NCBI GenBank assembly: GCA_030770535.1
Contig: JASVEC010000009.1
Coordinates: forward strand, 868,001 to 932,000
Source: Batkoa obscura
Lineage: Eukaryota > Entomophthoromycota > Entomophthoromycetes > Entomophthorales > Batkoaceae
DNA: 64,000 bases
Reading direction: 5' to 3'
Shown here: one piece after another, positions 49,532 through 64,000 of the stretch
Layout: the number at the start of each line of letters is the position of its first letter
Numbering within the stretch: the first letter of the stretch is position 1
Program-made: the position numbers and the translations under genes
The notes under the pieces: model-generated
What the model saw: only the letters and a program-made list of their open reading frames with translations
Databases searched by the model: none
Told to the model about the DNA's origin: nothing

Positions 49532-50875
49532 ATGATGGACAACTTAAATGATTTAGAAAACAATAAACAGATTAAAGAAATCAACAGTATTATATTAGAT
49601 GAAAAAGTAACTATCGATAATGGCGAAAATGATTATGACAAAACTAGTCAAGTTGAATTAATAATGGATGAAAAAAAGGGATGGGGAATAGTTTGTGCCT
49701 CCTTTGTATTACATTTTATACTGCTAGGAATCCAATATACATTCGGAGTTTATTTAGTAGAATACAAAGAAAATGTATTTAAAGATCAAGCGAATACCTC
49801 GATTATATCCTTAATAGGGAGTACTTCTTTAGCATTATTATCAGCTGGAGGAATAATAAGTGGACGATTATGTGATCGATTTGGTTATGTTAAAATGGCT
49901 TTAATTGGGAATTTTATATTTAGTATTTCTTTATTATTAGCTTCTTTTTCAACAGAAGTTTGGCATTTATTTTTAACTCAAGGAATTATGTTGGGTATGA
50001 GTAGTTCAATGGCATTTTTCCCAGCAGTTTCCATTTCTTCTCAATATTTTAAAAAATACCTTGGTGTAGCAACTGGAATTTGTGTGGCTGGTTCGGGTAT
50101 TGGAGGTTTAGTATTATCTCCAATTACTCAAAAATTATTAGAAGTTTTAGGCTTTCGTTGGACTTTAAGAATTATGGCTTTATTTGCACTTATTGGTGGT
50201 TCCATTGCTAGCTTATTCATAAAACAACGAATTTTCTCCAAGAAAATGGGCAAGTTTATCAACTTTACCATATTTAAGGATAAACGTTTCCTTTTGTTAG
50301 TGACTGGTGGGTTTATCTCTTCTTTAGGCTATCTTATTCCATTTTTAATCTTACCAAGTTATGCTAAAGACTGTAATATTGGAGTTGGTGAATCAGCCAT
50401 TTTATTGGGTGTGTTGAATGGGGGCAATGCATTAGGTCGAGTGTTTTTAGGTATTATGGCTGACAAATTAGGCAAACTTAATATCATGGCCTTGGGTATC
50501 TTTTTTACGGGTTTATTTTGTTTAATTAGCTGGTTATTTTCATCTACTTTTGTTTCTTTAATTATATTTTGTATTTTATATGGTTCCGTTGCTGGGGCTT
50601 TAATTGCTTTACTTCCAGTTACTTCAGCTTCTCTATTCGGTTTAAATAATTTAGCTACTATTAATGGTTTATTATATGTTGCTAATGGTATACCTAGCTT
50701 AATCGGTACGCCTCTAGCTACAGCATTAATTAATTTAAGTAGTAACGGCAATAATCATGGTCCTTCTTCTTATCTTCCTGTTATCTTATTTTCTGGTATA
50801 TCAGGTATTGTTGGCTCGATTTTTATCTTTTGGTTAAAATATTGTATTAATCCAAAAACATTTAAAAAAGTATAA
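49532..50875 (+). CDS. MFS transporter, monocarboxylate-transporter-like
   Basis: An intronless 447-residue membrane protein. A ~45-residue charged N-terminus precedes about 12 hydrophobic spans starting WGIVCASFVLHFILLGIQYT. The loop between spans 2 and 3 has GRLCDRFGYVKMA, the MFS signature, and the second half repeats it as GRVFLGIMADKLGKL. Span 5 region ISSQYFKKYLGVATGICVAGSGIGG is like fungal monocarboxylate/riboflavin transporters (MCH family) and animal MCTs. Substrate cannot be told from sequence. The first ATG of MMDNLND is used. It shares the intronless state with TRP1, unlike most neighbours. An (AAT)n run follows the stop. Confidence 0.9.
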   Translation: MMDNLNDLENNKQIKEINSIILDEKVTIDNGENDYDKTSQVELIMDEKKGWGIVCASFVLHFILLGIQYTFGVYLVEYKENVFKDQANTSIISLIGSTSLALLSAGGIISGRLCDRFGYVKMALIGNFIFSISLLLASFSTEVWHLFLTQGIMLGMSSSMAFFPAVSISSQYFKKYLGVATGICVAGSGIGGLVLSPITQKLLEVLGFRWTLRIMALFALIGGSIASLFIKQRIFSKKMGKFINFTIFKDKRFLLLVTGGFISSLGYLIPFLILPSYAKDCNIGVGESAILLGVLNGGNALGRVFLGIMADKLGKLNIMALGIFFTGLFCLISWLFSSTFVSLIIFCILYGSVAGALIALLPVTSASLFGLNNLATINGLLYVANGIPSLIGTPLATALINLSSNGNNHGPSSYLPVILFSGISGIVGSIFIFWLKYCINPKTFKKV

Positions 50876-51822
50876 TAAAGTATAATAAATTATTTAATAA
50901 TAATAATAATAATAATAATAAATTAGAGTAATATAATAATAATATAACAATATAATGTTTTCAAAGTTTCGGATTATGGAAAATTTTTTTGACTTATTTT
51001 GAGTTATTAATTGTTCTTGAATTATTTATCAAAAAATTAAATAGCGACATTTGTCTAAAATTTCAACTCAAGAACAAAGCATTTTAATTAAAAAAATTGA
51101 TTTAAGTTAACCTTTTTTATAATATACCATTTAGAGTTTAATTAAAAACAAAAAATTATTAACAAAAATATTTTCTTTTGTTATTATGCTAATATTATTT
51201 TAGTATTATTTTAGTATTGTTATATTATATGTTAATGATAAGATAACTATAGAATTGCTAGTCTTAGTTTCATTATTAAAATATAATAGTTGGTATAACT
51301 TCATTAATAATATTCTTATAAGCTATCTTAGTAAAGGATAGTCTAACCGCTTTATAAATTCATCAGGTAAATAAAATTACTTTCTTATTTAATTCATATA
51401 AAATCCTTATCCTTAAGGGGTCACTACTTTCAAAAATTCTATTTAAAATTAGATTGAAATACTATTTAATCCCAATAAAAGTTTATTATTTATTCTTGAA
51501 GATAGGTGACACCACACATCAGTGTTCTTTTGTGATTATTTTCAATAGGGATTTTTTGAACACAGTGAAAAAGAAGCTAAAGCTCTGATGTTATTGTAAT
51601 AGTTGAGCAATATCTTCTTAATGATAGAAATAACGAGAAACTTCCTAATGAAAAAACTAATTTTAGTCAATGGATAAATAAGTTTAACTTACTGACCAAT
51701 AAAACATAGTCAATTTATTACCAGTTTAAACCCAGTTGTGCATAGTTTTAACATGATTTAAAAAATAGAATAGTGAAAACTTGAATTTATTTTTTAACAG
51801 CAAACAACAAAACGAAATAAAG
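50876..51822. other. Intergenic, no gene seen
   Basis: 947 bp between the MFS gene and the ankyrin-repeat gene, with an (AAT)n run at 50896-50922 and no other recognised feature. Confidence 0.5.
50896..50922. repeat. (AAT)n microsatellite
   Basis: About nine AAT triplets just after the MFS transporter stop. Confidence 0.85.
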
Positions 51823-52945
51823 ATGGGGAATTATAAATATAGTAAAAATTACAAGAAAAAAGATTATAATGATACTATCGCTTCGATCTATATGAAATCT
51901 TTAGAGTCAGGTTTATTACCAGAGCAAGGTCTATATTATCCAGAACAAACAGAAGAAAATAATTCTATGGTTTTAACAGTGTCTAGAAATTCACCCATGC
52001 ATATGAGTTGTGGTGGATTAGCCAAAAGACTAATTATCAATAAACGATGGTCAGGGATGAATAGGAATCCATTTAAAATACATCGGGAAAATGAGCTTAT
52101 TAGGCTTGCACAAATAAGTAAAGGAAATACAAAGGTTAATGAACAGTTATTATTTTCAGCTGCTAACAGTGGCAATGCTACTTTAGGTAAGTTGAATTTG
52201 TTATTTTTAGGTGTTTTTAAACTTAAATTTTTAAAGTTCGTAGATTGTTGAATGGCTGGGTTAACCCTTCTTGTAGAGATGATTGCAATAGAACACCACT
52301 TCATTTTGCAGCTAGTAAAGGGTTTTCGCATATCATTGAATTATTGATTGAAGCTGGGGCAGATGTCACTTTAATGGATAAAAATGGTAATTCTCCTCTG
52401 GATTTAGGTATGTTTATATATGCTTTTTATTAAAATTATTAAATTATTTTTAGCGGCCATTTCCAATCATTTAGAAGCAGTCGTTAGATTAACTGAAGCT
52501 GGTAAGGAGCAATAACAGAATAAATTGAAACGAATAATAATTAATTACTGTTTTATTTGTAGGTGCTAAAGCGAACGATGGTGAAATGGATACAAACTCA
52601 AGTCAGGGTTCCAGATTAAATCATATAACTAATCCGTTAAGAATGATTAAAGCTAGGTTATCAGCTTATAAAAGTATCAATTTACCAATGAATGAAGCAT
52701 TAATTAAAGCCATGGATCAAATTATTAAAATATTAAGAAGCCATATGATACAATATAAGAATCAGGTTATTGTTGATAATTCAGGAGATATTGAAGATTT
52801 ATGTAATCAATTGGAAACTAAATTAAATATAAAAAATAAGGAATCGATTACAACGAATAGTGAGAGTAATGAGAGTGAATCGTTACCTGTAGATGACACA
52901 TTAGATCAAATTAATTTACTTATCGAAAAACTTAATATTACTTAA
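51823..52945 (+). CDS. Ankyrin-repeat protein, ANKRD54-like
   Basis: Starts at the ATG of MGNYKYSKNYKKKDYND. Exon 1 ends in NEQLLFSAANSGNATL, the start of an ankyrin repeat, then exons give NGWVNPSCRDDCNRTPLHFA, ASKGFSHIIELLIEAGADVT, LMDKNGNSPLDL, AAISNHLEAVVRLTEAGAKA, about three repeats. After the repeats, NPLRMIKARLSAYKSINLPM matches the distinctive tail of vertebrate ANKRD54, which binds Lyn/Btk kinases. The fungal partner is unknown. Four exons with small introns; the last exon (52563-52945) ends in an acidic/hydrophobic segment, LDQINLLIEKLNIT. Confidence 0.82.
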
Positions 52946-53330
52946 TTATTTCATGACTATATTTTTAGAACTTTTATGTTGATTTGGTTTCCTTTTTTTC
53001 TATTTTCGTGTACTTCATGAATTATGCTTAATAAATTTATTGCTTAGAGTTTGTGTCTTTAATTTTTTTTTTAATTATAAGAAATTTATTAATATCTTAT
53101 ATTAAATAAAATAATCTATGTTTTGTTATTTTTAATATAACATTTAATTTCATTTTATATTTTATCCCTATAACTCAGCTTCAGTTAAAAAGTCTAAATG
53201 GCGTTCAGTGATTGGCTCAATTTTCAATGATGATAATGAAATTTATAAAACTTTCATTGTAAATTTCAAAAACTACAATTTTAATTAAACTCGATAAAGT
53301 TTTTATTAAAAAGGAAGAAAATCAACAACG
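52946..53330. other. Intergenic, promoter of the lectin gene
   Basis: 385 bp with no gene seen; the lectin gene start follows. Confidence 0.5.
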
Positions 53331-54591
53331 ATGCGTTTAAATTTAGGATTAGTAGCATTAATAAGCAGCGTGTTCGCTGAATTCAAAGAAGAAACAGATC
53401 CAAACTTACATTATTCTCACCCTCATTCGATTCACCCTCCTTTTGTTGGTAATATACATATTTTAGAATTTAACTCAAAGTACTAAATTTATATACAAAG
53501 CAGATAAGTTTGATATGACATGGTTTGAATATGGTGGTGACACTGTTATTGATACTTATTCTCATGTTCGTTTAACTCCTGACCTTCCATCAAGGAGTGG
53601 TAACATTTGGTCTAAAAAGGTAATTTTTGAGAAAAGATAATTTTGGATGAAAAGAAAATGGACGGTTTTTTGATAAATTGTTTATAGAGATTACCAAAAG
53701 CCAATTGGCAAATTGAAATTGAGTTTAAGACCCATGGTTCAAGCTCCCATATCTCTGGGGATGGGTTCGCTTTTTGGGTAACTACAGAAAAGAATAAACA
53801 AGGTAAATTTAAGATTTAACAAGATATTCTGATAAATGGTTTTAATATGAATTTTTAGGTCCTATCTTTGGTAACCAGGATTATTTTAAAGGTTTGGGTG
53901 TGTTTTTTGATACCTATTCTAATTCTCAACATGAGGTAAATCTTTATTATGATATTATGCTACTATGTATTTAACCTTTTTTTTAATTTTAGGAAACTTT
54001 CCCATATGTATCAGCCATGATTGGTGATGGTCAAACTCCATTTGATTTTAACAATGATGGGTTTCAAACTAAAAGTGGAGGATGTTCAGTAAATTTAAAT
54101 TTATTACTCAAACGGTTTAATAATAATAACAATAATAATTTTATAGGCCGAATTAAAATTCCGTTCCGTACCAACTAAAGCTCAAATTACTTATGTTAAA
54201 GATAGTTTCTTGGAGGTATTAAAAAAAATTAACTTACACTATACCTGGTTAATATAGTTTTTAGGTCAAACTTCAGACTAATACTGAAGGTGTATTTGAA
54301 CACTGTTTTACGGTTGATAAAGTTAATCTCCCAGAAGATGTTTATATGGGTTTTACTGCTTTAACTGGACAGCTACATGACAATCATGATATTATTAATG
54401 TAGTCACTCGTACCTCACTTTCAAAACCAAATTATGTACCAGGAAATAGTGGAAACAATAAAGCCATTCCACATACTTCGGGCTCTAGTTCATTAGGCAT
54501 CTTCTTTAAATTACTTTTAGTGGGTGCTTTAGTGGCTGTCATTTATTTTGGTTATAAAGCTAATCAAAGTAAGAATATGAAGAGATTTTAA
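53331..54591 (+). CDS. L-type (legume-like) lectin, VIP36/LMAN2 type
   Basis: A signal peptide, MRLNLGLVALISSVFA, precedes the carbohydrate-recognition domain: HSIHPPFVDKFDMTWFEYGG, HVRLTPDLPSRSGNIWSK, WQIEIEFKTHGSS, SGDGFAFWVTTE and GLGVFFDTYSN, which includes the Asp and Asn residues that bind Ca and mannose in VIP36. Near the C-terminus a membrane span SLGIFFKLLLVGALVAVIYF is followed by a short cytosolic tail, KANQSKNMKRF. Such lectins carry high-mannose glycoproteins between ER and Golgi. About 305 residues in about seven exons. No coiled-coil stem like that of ERGIC-53 is present, which favours VIP36. Confidence 0.92.
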
Positions 54592-55244
54592 AGGGCTTTT
54601 AAAAGATAAATAAATAAATGCAAAGTTTATTATTGTTAGCGATGCTTAGGTATTGAAAAGGTTTATTGGTTTGGATTTGTTTAAGGTTTAATTGATTTTG
54701 CTATTGTTATTATTTTTAAGTGGTATTTTTTTATTAGATATATCTTAATATAATAATTGTAGTTTTATTTGATAAAAGGATTTTTTTAGAATTATACGTC
54801 TTAAGTGTAGATAGCTATTACTTTTAATTGATGTTAGAATAACAGTTAATTAAGACATAGTTAATGTTCACTAAGACAGTAAAATAAGCATTAAAAAATT
54901 ATAATTTTATCAACCAATTAAAATAAATTATGACATATACATCGATTTAAATATTGCGATTATTATATTTGTTTCTGAATATTATATTTAGTTATATTGG
55001 AAGTTAAATATATGAGTCAATTAATATTATATGACTTAATAAATGTTTAGTTTTGTAATAATTACATTTCTTTTTTTAATAATATTTTCAAACAATGTGA
55101 ATAAAAATTATATTATCATTTAAAAGAAAATTTCATTTGTAAAACCTCATCAAAATGATAATTGATTGGCTTGGCTGGAACTTAATGAGTAAAAATTAAA
55201 CTCAAATTTTTAACATCCTCTTTTTTATTAACTAAGAATAAAAA
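54592..55244. other. Intergenic, no gene seen
   Basis: 653 bp upstream of the transportin gene, AT-rich, no feature recognised. Confidence 0.5.
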
Positions 55245-58200
55245 ATGCAACAAGGCGATTGGAAACCTAACCCGGATGCATTAAAAGATATTATTGATAC
55301 TTTTAATGCCGCCAAAAGTTCAGATAATGAAGTACAAAGGAGAGTATTTAATGTAAGTTCTTTGAAATTTTCTTAAAACACAAAAATGTTAATTACTTAA
55401 ATAAAATAGAAACTCGAATCTTATAAAAAAGAACCAGAATATGCATTATATTTAGCTTATATAATAGAGTTTCATTCTTCAGATACATCTGTATCTCAAC
55501 AAGCCGCTTTTAATTTAAAAAATTTAGTCCTCAACGATATTGATACCATATCTCATGAGAATCAAGAGCATATTAAAAATACATTACTACGTATTATTGA
55601 TGGAACTAACGCACAAGGTGGAAAAATATATTATCCAACTATTTCAGCCTTAATTAGAAATAATACTATTCATCGTTATGCGGGATTTTTAGAAATCATT
55701 AATAGAAAATTAAAAAGTTCCAATGTTGATGACCTAAAGGCAAGTTTATAATAATATTTAAATAACGGTATTTTTTATTGTATAAATTTTTTTATTCTTA
55801 GGCTGGTTTATCCTTTTTAACTATATTAATTGAAGATTGTTCAGAAGAACTTGATCAAGATGTTAATGGAACTAGACCTTTAGTTACTTTTATACCATTA
55901 GTTATCAACCTTATATCACACCAAGAAGAAATAATAAGGGTCGATGCAATTGAGAATATTAATGTCATGATTCATAGTGAAGTTACAGCTATGGAAATGT
56001 TTTTGGATACTTTTGCCAATGCTTTATTTCAACGTACTCAAGATACTTCCGTGGGTGTTCATACAGCCCTTTGTAAAGCATTTATCAATTTGCTAGGTCA
56101 AACACATTCTACAATTCTTACCAACTTGAATTATATTTCAGGGTATATGTTAAATATGACCCAAAACGAGGATCAAGAGTTAGCTTTAGAAGCCTGTGAA
56201 TTTTGGTTAGCCGTAGTTGAAAACCAAAATGTTTATGAATATTTACGTCCATACCTTCCTGATTTAATACCAGTTTTAGTTAGAGGTATGGTTTATGATG
56301 AAGATGATGCGGAAGAATTAGTATCTAAAATGGTAGAATCTTCAGTACCTGATTCGGAAAAAGATTTAAAACCACGTTTCCATCAAAGTAAAATACATGA
56401 ACAAGTTCACCAAAATCAAAATAACGAAGATGATGATGATGATGATATTTTTGACGAAGATGAAGATATGAATGAATGGAATATTCGTAAATGTTCAGCT
56501 GCTACTTTGGATCAAATTGCTTCCCTTTTTGGTAATGATATTTTACCCCATTTGATTCCATTGTTACAAGAAAAGTTATACCATAAAGAATGGCTTCACC
56601 GTGAGTGTGGTATTCTTATACTTGGGGCTATTTCAGAGGGTAATCTATCGCTATACTTATTAGTTTATTTTGTTAAATTAACTTTAATTTGTTTAGGTTG
56701 TACCCAGGGACTTGAACCTCATTTACCTAATTTAATAGAATATCTGATTAAAAGTATTGATGATGAACAAGTAAATAATAAAATAATTTGATGTAATAAC
56801 ATTTATTAACCATAGATTGTAGCCTTTAATTAGAACAATTACCTGTTGGGCGATTTCAAGATATTCCCAATGGATCATACAAAGCCATTCTACCCTTGGA
56901 GAACAAGTTTATTTTTTACCAACATTAAGTGGGGTAAGATTAAAAAGAAGCAAAACAAATAATGGTAATAACAATTCTTTTTGTAGTTTCAAAGAAGAGT
57001 AGTTGATAAAATTAAGAGAGTCCAAGATGCAGGAACAAGCGCTATAACTACTTTTGTTGAAAGTTGTGGGGATGTCATAATACCCTACATAAAACAAATA
57101 GTTGAAACTATCATTACAGCATTCCCATTATTCCAAGCTAAAAATTTACCACTCTTCTATGATTTTATGCAAAGATTTTTTATGATTGCTGACGAACAAT
57201 TGAATCATCCAGATTATATTAACGTCATTATGCCACTACTTGTTAATAAATATCAGCAACTTAGCGACGAGGATTATTTATTATCTGGGTTATTTGAGGT
57301 AATTTAGAACATTATTATGGAAAGATGGTTAGATTAATATTTGACAAATTTAGGTCATTGCTTCCTTTGCTATATGTATTGGAAATAGCTTTGCCCCCTA
57401 TTCACAGCCCATTTATCAACGTGCGCTTAATATCATTGTAACTATATTAGGCAACCCAGACCAAGGAGATGAGTTTAAAGATATGATTATTGTTTCTTTA
57501 GATTTAATTGCTGCTATTGTACAAGCTTTAGGTGAACATACAGTTGCTTTAGCTAATTCTGTTCAACCTAGCTTGGTTCCTGTTATTGCTACCTGCCTTA
57601 AGGTAAAATTGAGTTATTAATTTATTGCTTTATACCTATTATTATTTTAGGATGATTACGAATATGTCAAGCAATCAGCCTATGCCTTACTTGGCGATAT
57701 TTCGATTCATTCAATTCAACTAGTTGCTAATGAAATACCCCAATTTTTAACATTTATGATCAGCGATTTTGAAGATGCTGTTAATTATGGAGGTGTATGT
57801 AATAATTTGGTATGGTCTTGTGGTGAAATTGCATGCCGTTATGGATCTAATATGATACCATTTATGCCACCTTTACTAGAAAAGTTTTTAGTCCAATTCT
57901 CTCAATCGGATCTTAGTTCTTCGGTTAAAGAAAATTTGGCTGTCACTATTGGTCGTTTTGGTTTAGCTTCTCCAGAAACATTGGCACCTTATGTCAGTCA
58001 CTTTTTACCCAAATGGTAGGTCATTTTAACTGTAAGAAAATGAGTTATTTACTTTTATATTTTAGGTGTGAAACACTTTATAACATGATTGATAATACAG
58101 AAAAAATTACATCATTCCAAGGGGTTTGTTTAGCTGCTAAAATTAATCCAAGTGCCTTTCAAGAGGTAATACAACATTAATTTTTATGATTTTATGATAT

Positions 58201-58468
58201 TAAATTTAATAAACTGAATTTTAGGCATTCATTCCCTTCCTTCTTACTATAGAAAATTTGCATCAACCATCACCCGAACTAGTTGCTCAACTTAAAGAAG
58301 TAAGTGGATATTAGTATATAGATATGATAATAAGTGTTGGCATTAATTCTTCTATTTTTATAGGTACTTTTAATGTTTAGAAATTTAGCTGGAGATAATT
58401 GGGAACAATTTAGAAATACATTTCCAGTTAGAGTACAAAAAGATCTTCAAACGAGATTTGGCATTTAA
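55245..58468 (+). CDS. KAP104: Transportin / karyopherin beta-2 (Kap104, TNPO1)
   Basis: About ten exons, starting MQQGDWKPNPDALKDIIDTF, encode HEAT repeats that follow transportin. NVYEYLRPYLPDLIPVLVRG is followed by a short acidic loop (EDDDDDDIFDEDEDMNEWNI), then RKCSAATLDQIASLFGNDIL, HKEWLHRECGILILGAISEG, IRTITCWAISRYSQW, CNNLVWSCGEIACRYG and FRNLAGDNWEQFRNTFP at the end. These match transportin-1 better than importin-beta-1. It imports PY-NLS cargoes such as mRNA-binding proteins. The acidic loop is shorter than the human ~60-residue H8 loop. Stop at 58468. Confidence 0.92.
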
Positions 58469-58781
58469 TTAGGATATACCTTTTCTTGAATAGTAGAGAT
58501 TTTGCTTTAAAGTTTTTTGAATTAAAATAAAAAGCAGTTTTTTTACAAAAGTTGTTAGATTGTAGATCTTTTATTACTTTGATCTTGATTATTGTATTTT
58601 GTTCTGGTATATACTTTTAAAACATGTTAGAGCTAAAAGCTTAAGTAGCATTTTATTTTTGATAAACGTCTAAAAAACTAAACTTTAAATTAAATTACAG
58701 AATATTTAGTATTCTATTTCGTTTAAAAGTTCAAGAATCCTAAATTATTTTTAACTTAAACAGCATAGTGATGTAGAATGC
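58469..58781. other. Convergent intergenic spacer
   Basis: 313 bp between the stops of KAP104 and the P450, with no feature recognised. Confidence 0.5.
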
Positions 58782-60711
58782 CTAAATTTTGTTAATAGTA
58801 TAAAAGATAGGCTCGGCAGGCTGAACAACCATAAAATACTTTGAGGCTATTTTTTTGTTACTCTCTCTTTCAAATTTAAAATTTCTTATTAAATTTGCAG
58901 TAACTAAATAAAGTTCCATCCAAGCCAAGCTAAAAGAATTAATATTTACAATTATACAGATTTATACTTATACTTACCTTCTACCAATACAAGCTCTTGG
59001 ACCTATTGAAAAAGGCATAAAATTCGGATTGTTTTTAAACTTTCCATTATCTAACCATCTTTGTGGATTAAAACTGTCGGGATCTTCCCATAAGGATGGT
59101 AAATTATGCTTTGAAATCATAGAAGCCCCTATAGATATCTAAAATAATTAGCATCAATATACTGATTCGAATGTATATTGTATTACTCCTTCTGGAATAA
59201 AATAACCATCTATTACTTTCCCACCTTTAGGAACAAATCTGCTAATAATACCGGGAGCTACTGGTATAATTCTCATACTTTCATGAATTACGGCATTAAG
59301 ATAATGACATTCTGATTTAATTTTAGTATAACCAATTGATTTTTTATCTGGGAAAGTATTATGAATTTCCTTTTCAACTTTTTCATATACATCTGGATTA
59401 TTTGCTAAGTTATAGAAAAACCTATTTTATGTTATTGTATTAAGACAACATTTTTAGTAGTATTACCAAGTAAGAGTGTTTGAAGTGGTATCTGTTCCAG
59501 CAGCACTTAACAATCAAGTTAGTAATATGAAAATTTCGTCATAATATTTACATTTGAAGAATAGATTCTTCAGCTATTTCTTTTTCATTAAGTTTTTTTC
59601 CAGTCTCCGGATCTTCAGCATTAAGTAGTGCATTCATTATAGTAGTTTTATCTGGATGATTTTTGGTATTACTTATTGCGTCATAGGAAAACTAAATTAT
59701 TAATATAGTCAAAATGTTCAATTGAAGTTACACACCTGATACATGCTTTTAACGGAAGCATATTCTAAATGCTTTAAAGCTGGGAATACAGCCACCTACT
59801 GATATTATTAACTGTATATATTTATAATAATACATCAATACCAAAAAACTTAAACGAAAAATGTCTCTTATCCAATCGATAACTGGGTGATATCCTTTCT
59901 TTATCATATTGAATGATTCACCATATCCAAGATCGCCAATTATATCCTAATTATAAATTAATGTCAATAAATAAACTATTATACTTTTGACTTACAAATG
60001 AAAAATAATGGAAGTATAGTCCAAGATCAAATTTTTGTTTAGTATTAGAATACTCATTTAGTTTGTTTACTAAATTATCTACATTCTCTTTAACTACATT
60101 TTCAATGCTTAAAATCGTCTTATCTGAGAAGAAGGGACTTAAGAGCCTTTTCTAAATACATTGATTAGGATTAACTTTCATAATCCAATATTTCTTACTT
60201 TAAAGCGGTGGTCATCTTTATCACTGATATATGTTTAGATATGCATAAATAATGATACGAAATTTACTTAGTATTGAAAGTATTTTCACCCATTACCTTA
60301 CTCGCTTCATAAAGTCCATCTTTCAAATAATCATAAGTATTATGTATTTCTTTACAAGCTGAATCGGAAACAACAGAAACTAAATCACCTCCTTATAAAA
60401 TAGTTAGAATTGTTAAGATCTCAAATAAGGCTTAGCTTACCTATTCTTGCTACAGGACCATATTTTTTATGAATATTTAACACATATTCATGTAAAATTC
60501 CATTCGCTAATTTGAATTTATAATAAAATGGAATAAAGTGTACAATTAATGGCCCTGGAACCTTTCTTAAAGGACAGATGAATAAGCTATATATCACCTA
60601 TATTACTGTGTTAGTAATTTTATATATTAAACTAAAGCGCCTTACACTATAAGTATAATAAGCTAGTAATAATATTGAAGCTATAGTTAAAATAGATTTG
60701 ATCTCAAACAT
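58782..60711 (-). CDS. Cytochrome P450 monooxygenase
   Basis: About ten small exons. A membrane anchor, SILTIASILLLAYYTY, opens the protein, then LRKVPGPLIVHFIPFYYKF (Pro-rich hinge). Later pieces are the I-helix AGTDTTS, K-helix VIHESMRI (ExxR), PERF-like region FNPQRWL, the heme loop FSIGPRACIGR with its Cys ligand, and a last exon (WMELYLVTANLIRNFKFE) ending EPIFYTINKI. All core motifs are present, so it looks functional. The family and substrate are not clear; the heme loop resembles CYP3/CYP5-like or fungal CYP53x-type clans. Because exons are short, no long frame covers it. Confidence 0.88.

Positions 60712-64000
<3,289 letters not shown>

Noticed and set aside
55245-58468. Importin beta-1 (Kap95)
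   Set aside because: The acidic loop followed by WNIRKCSAATLD, and the segments HKEWLHRECGILILGA and WSCGEIACRYG, fit transportin (karyopherin beta-2) instead.

Overview
This is a nuclear chromosome segment from a very AT-rich eukaryote, almost certainly a fungus and probably an early-diverging (zygomycete-grade) one. The main evidence is the intronless trifunctional tryptophan gene (glutamine amidotransferase, indole-glycerol-phosphate synthase and phosphoribosylanthranilate isomerase in one chain), a layout typical of fungi, together with a Whi2-family regulator, a Scm3-like protein and a short-form transportin. Introns are numerous and tiny (about 44 to 100 nt, GTAAxx donors, TTTTAG/ATTAG/AATAG acceptors). 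Mitochondrial IF-2, mitoribosomal uL29m and SDHAF4 imply a respiring mitochondrion. I cannot name the species from sequence alone.

Layout. 0.2-7.8 kb: a cyclin-D-binding-protein-like gene, a TXNDC9 thioredoxin-like gene, the meiotic MutS homologue MSH5 with about 20 introns, and CDC37. 9.5-16.2 kb: biotin synthase, the trifunctional TRP gene and a Mn superoxide dismutase with no mitochondrial presequence. 18.3-25.9 kb: a long SPC25-like kinetochore gene, an unrecognised 645-residue protein with 9-residue tandem repeats, the ArfGAP GLO3 and a dienoyl-CoA isomerase. 26.6-37.2 kb: glutathione reductase, mitochondrial IF-2, WHI2-like, SDHAF4 and BRO1. 38.1-45.5 kb, all on the minus strand: an RFC subunit, AHA1, mitoribosomal uL29 and a Scm3/HJURP-like protein. 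Then comes a 4-kb gene-free stretch. 49.5-64 kb: an MFS transporter, an ANKRD54-like protein, a VIP36-like lectin, transportin (KAP104), a cytochrome P450 and the 5' part of glucose-6-phosphate isomerase. The genes are dispersed housekeeping genes, not an operon or pathway cluster. Two (CDC37, AHA1) are Hsp90 co-chaperones, two (SPC25, Scm3-like) act at centromeres, and several serve redox or lipid metabolism.

Main observations. (1) The superoxide dismutase has, just past its stop, an acceptor and an exon that in one splice form ends in Ser-Lys-Leu, a peroxisomal signal, so splicing may direct the enzyme to two compartments. (2) AHA1 contains a 6-nt micro-exon needed to restore the invariant NNWHW motif. 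(3) Six copies of a ~105-bp MITE with ATATGGGGATGT ends, plus one ~169-bp relative with much longer inverted repeats, lie in the intergenic spaces. The short MITE carries what looks like a complete 47-nt intron signal set (donor, TACTAAC, acceptor). (4) The SPC25-like and Scm3-like proteins have unusually long flanking regions.
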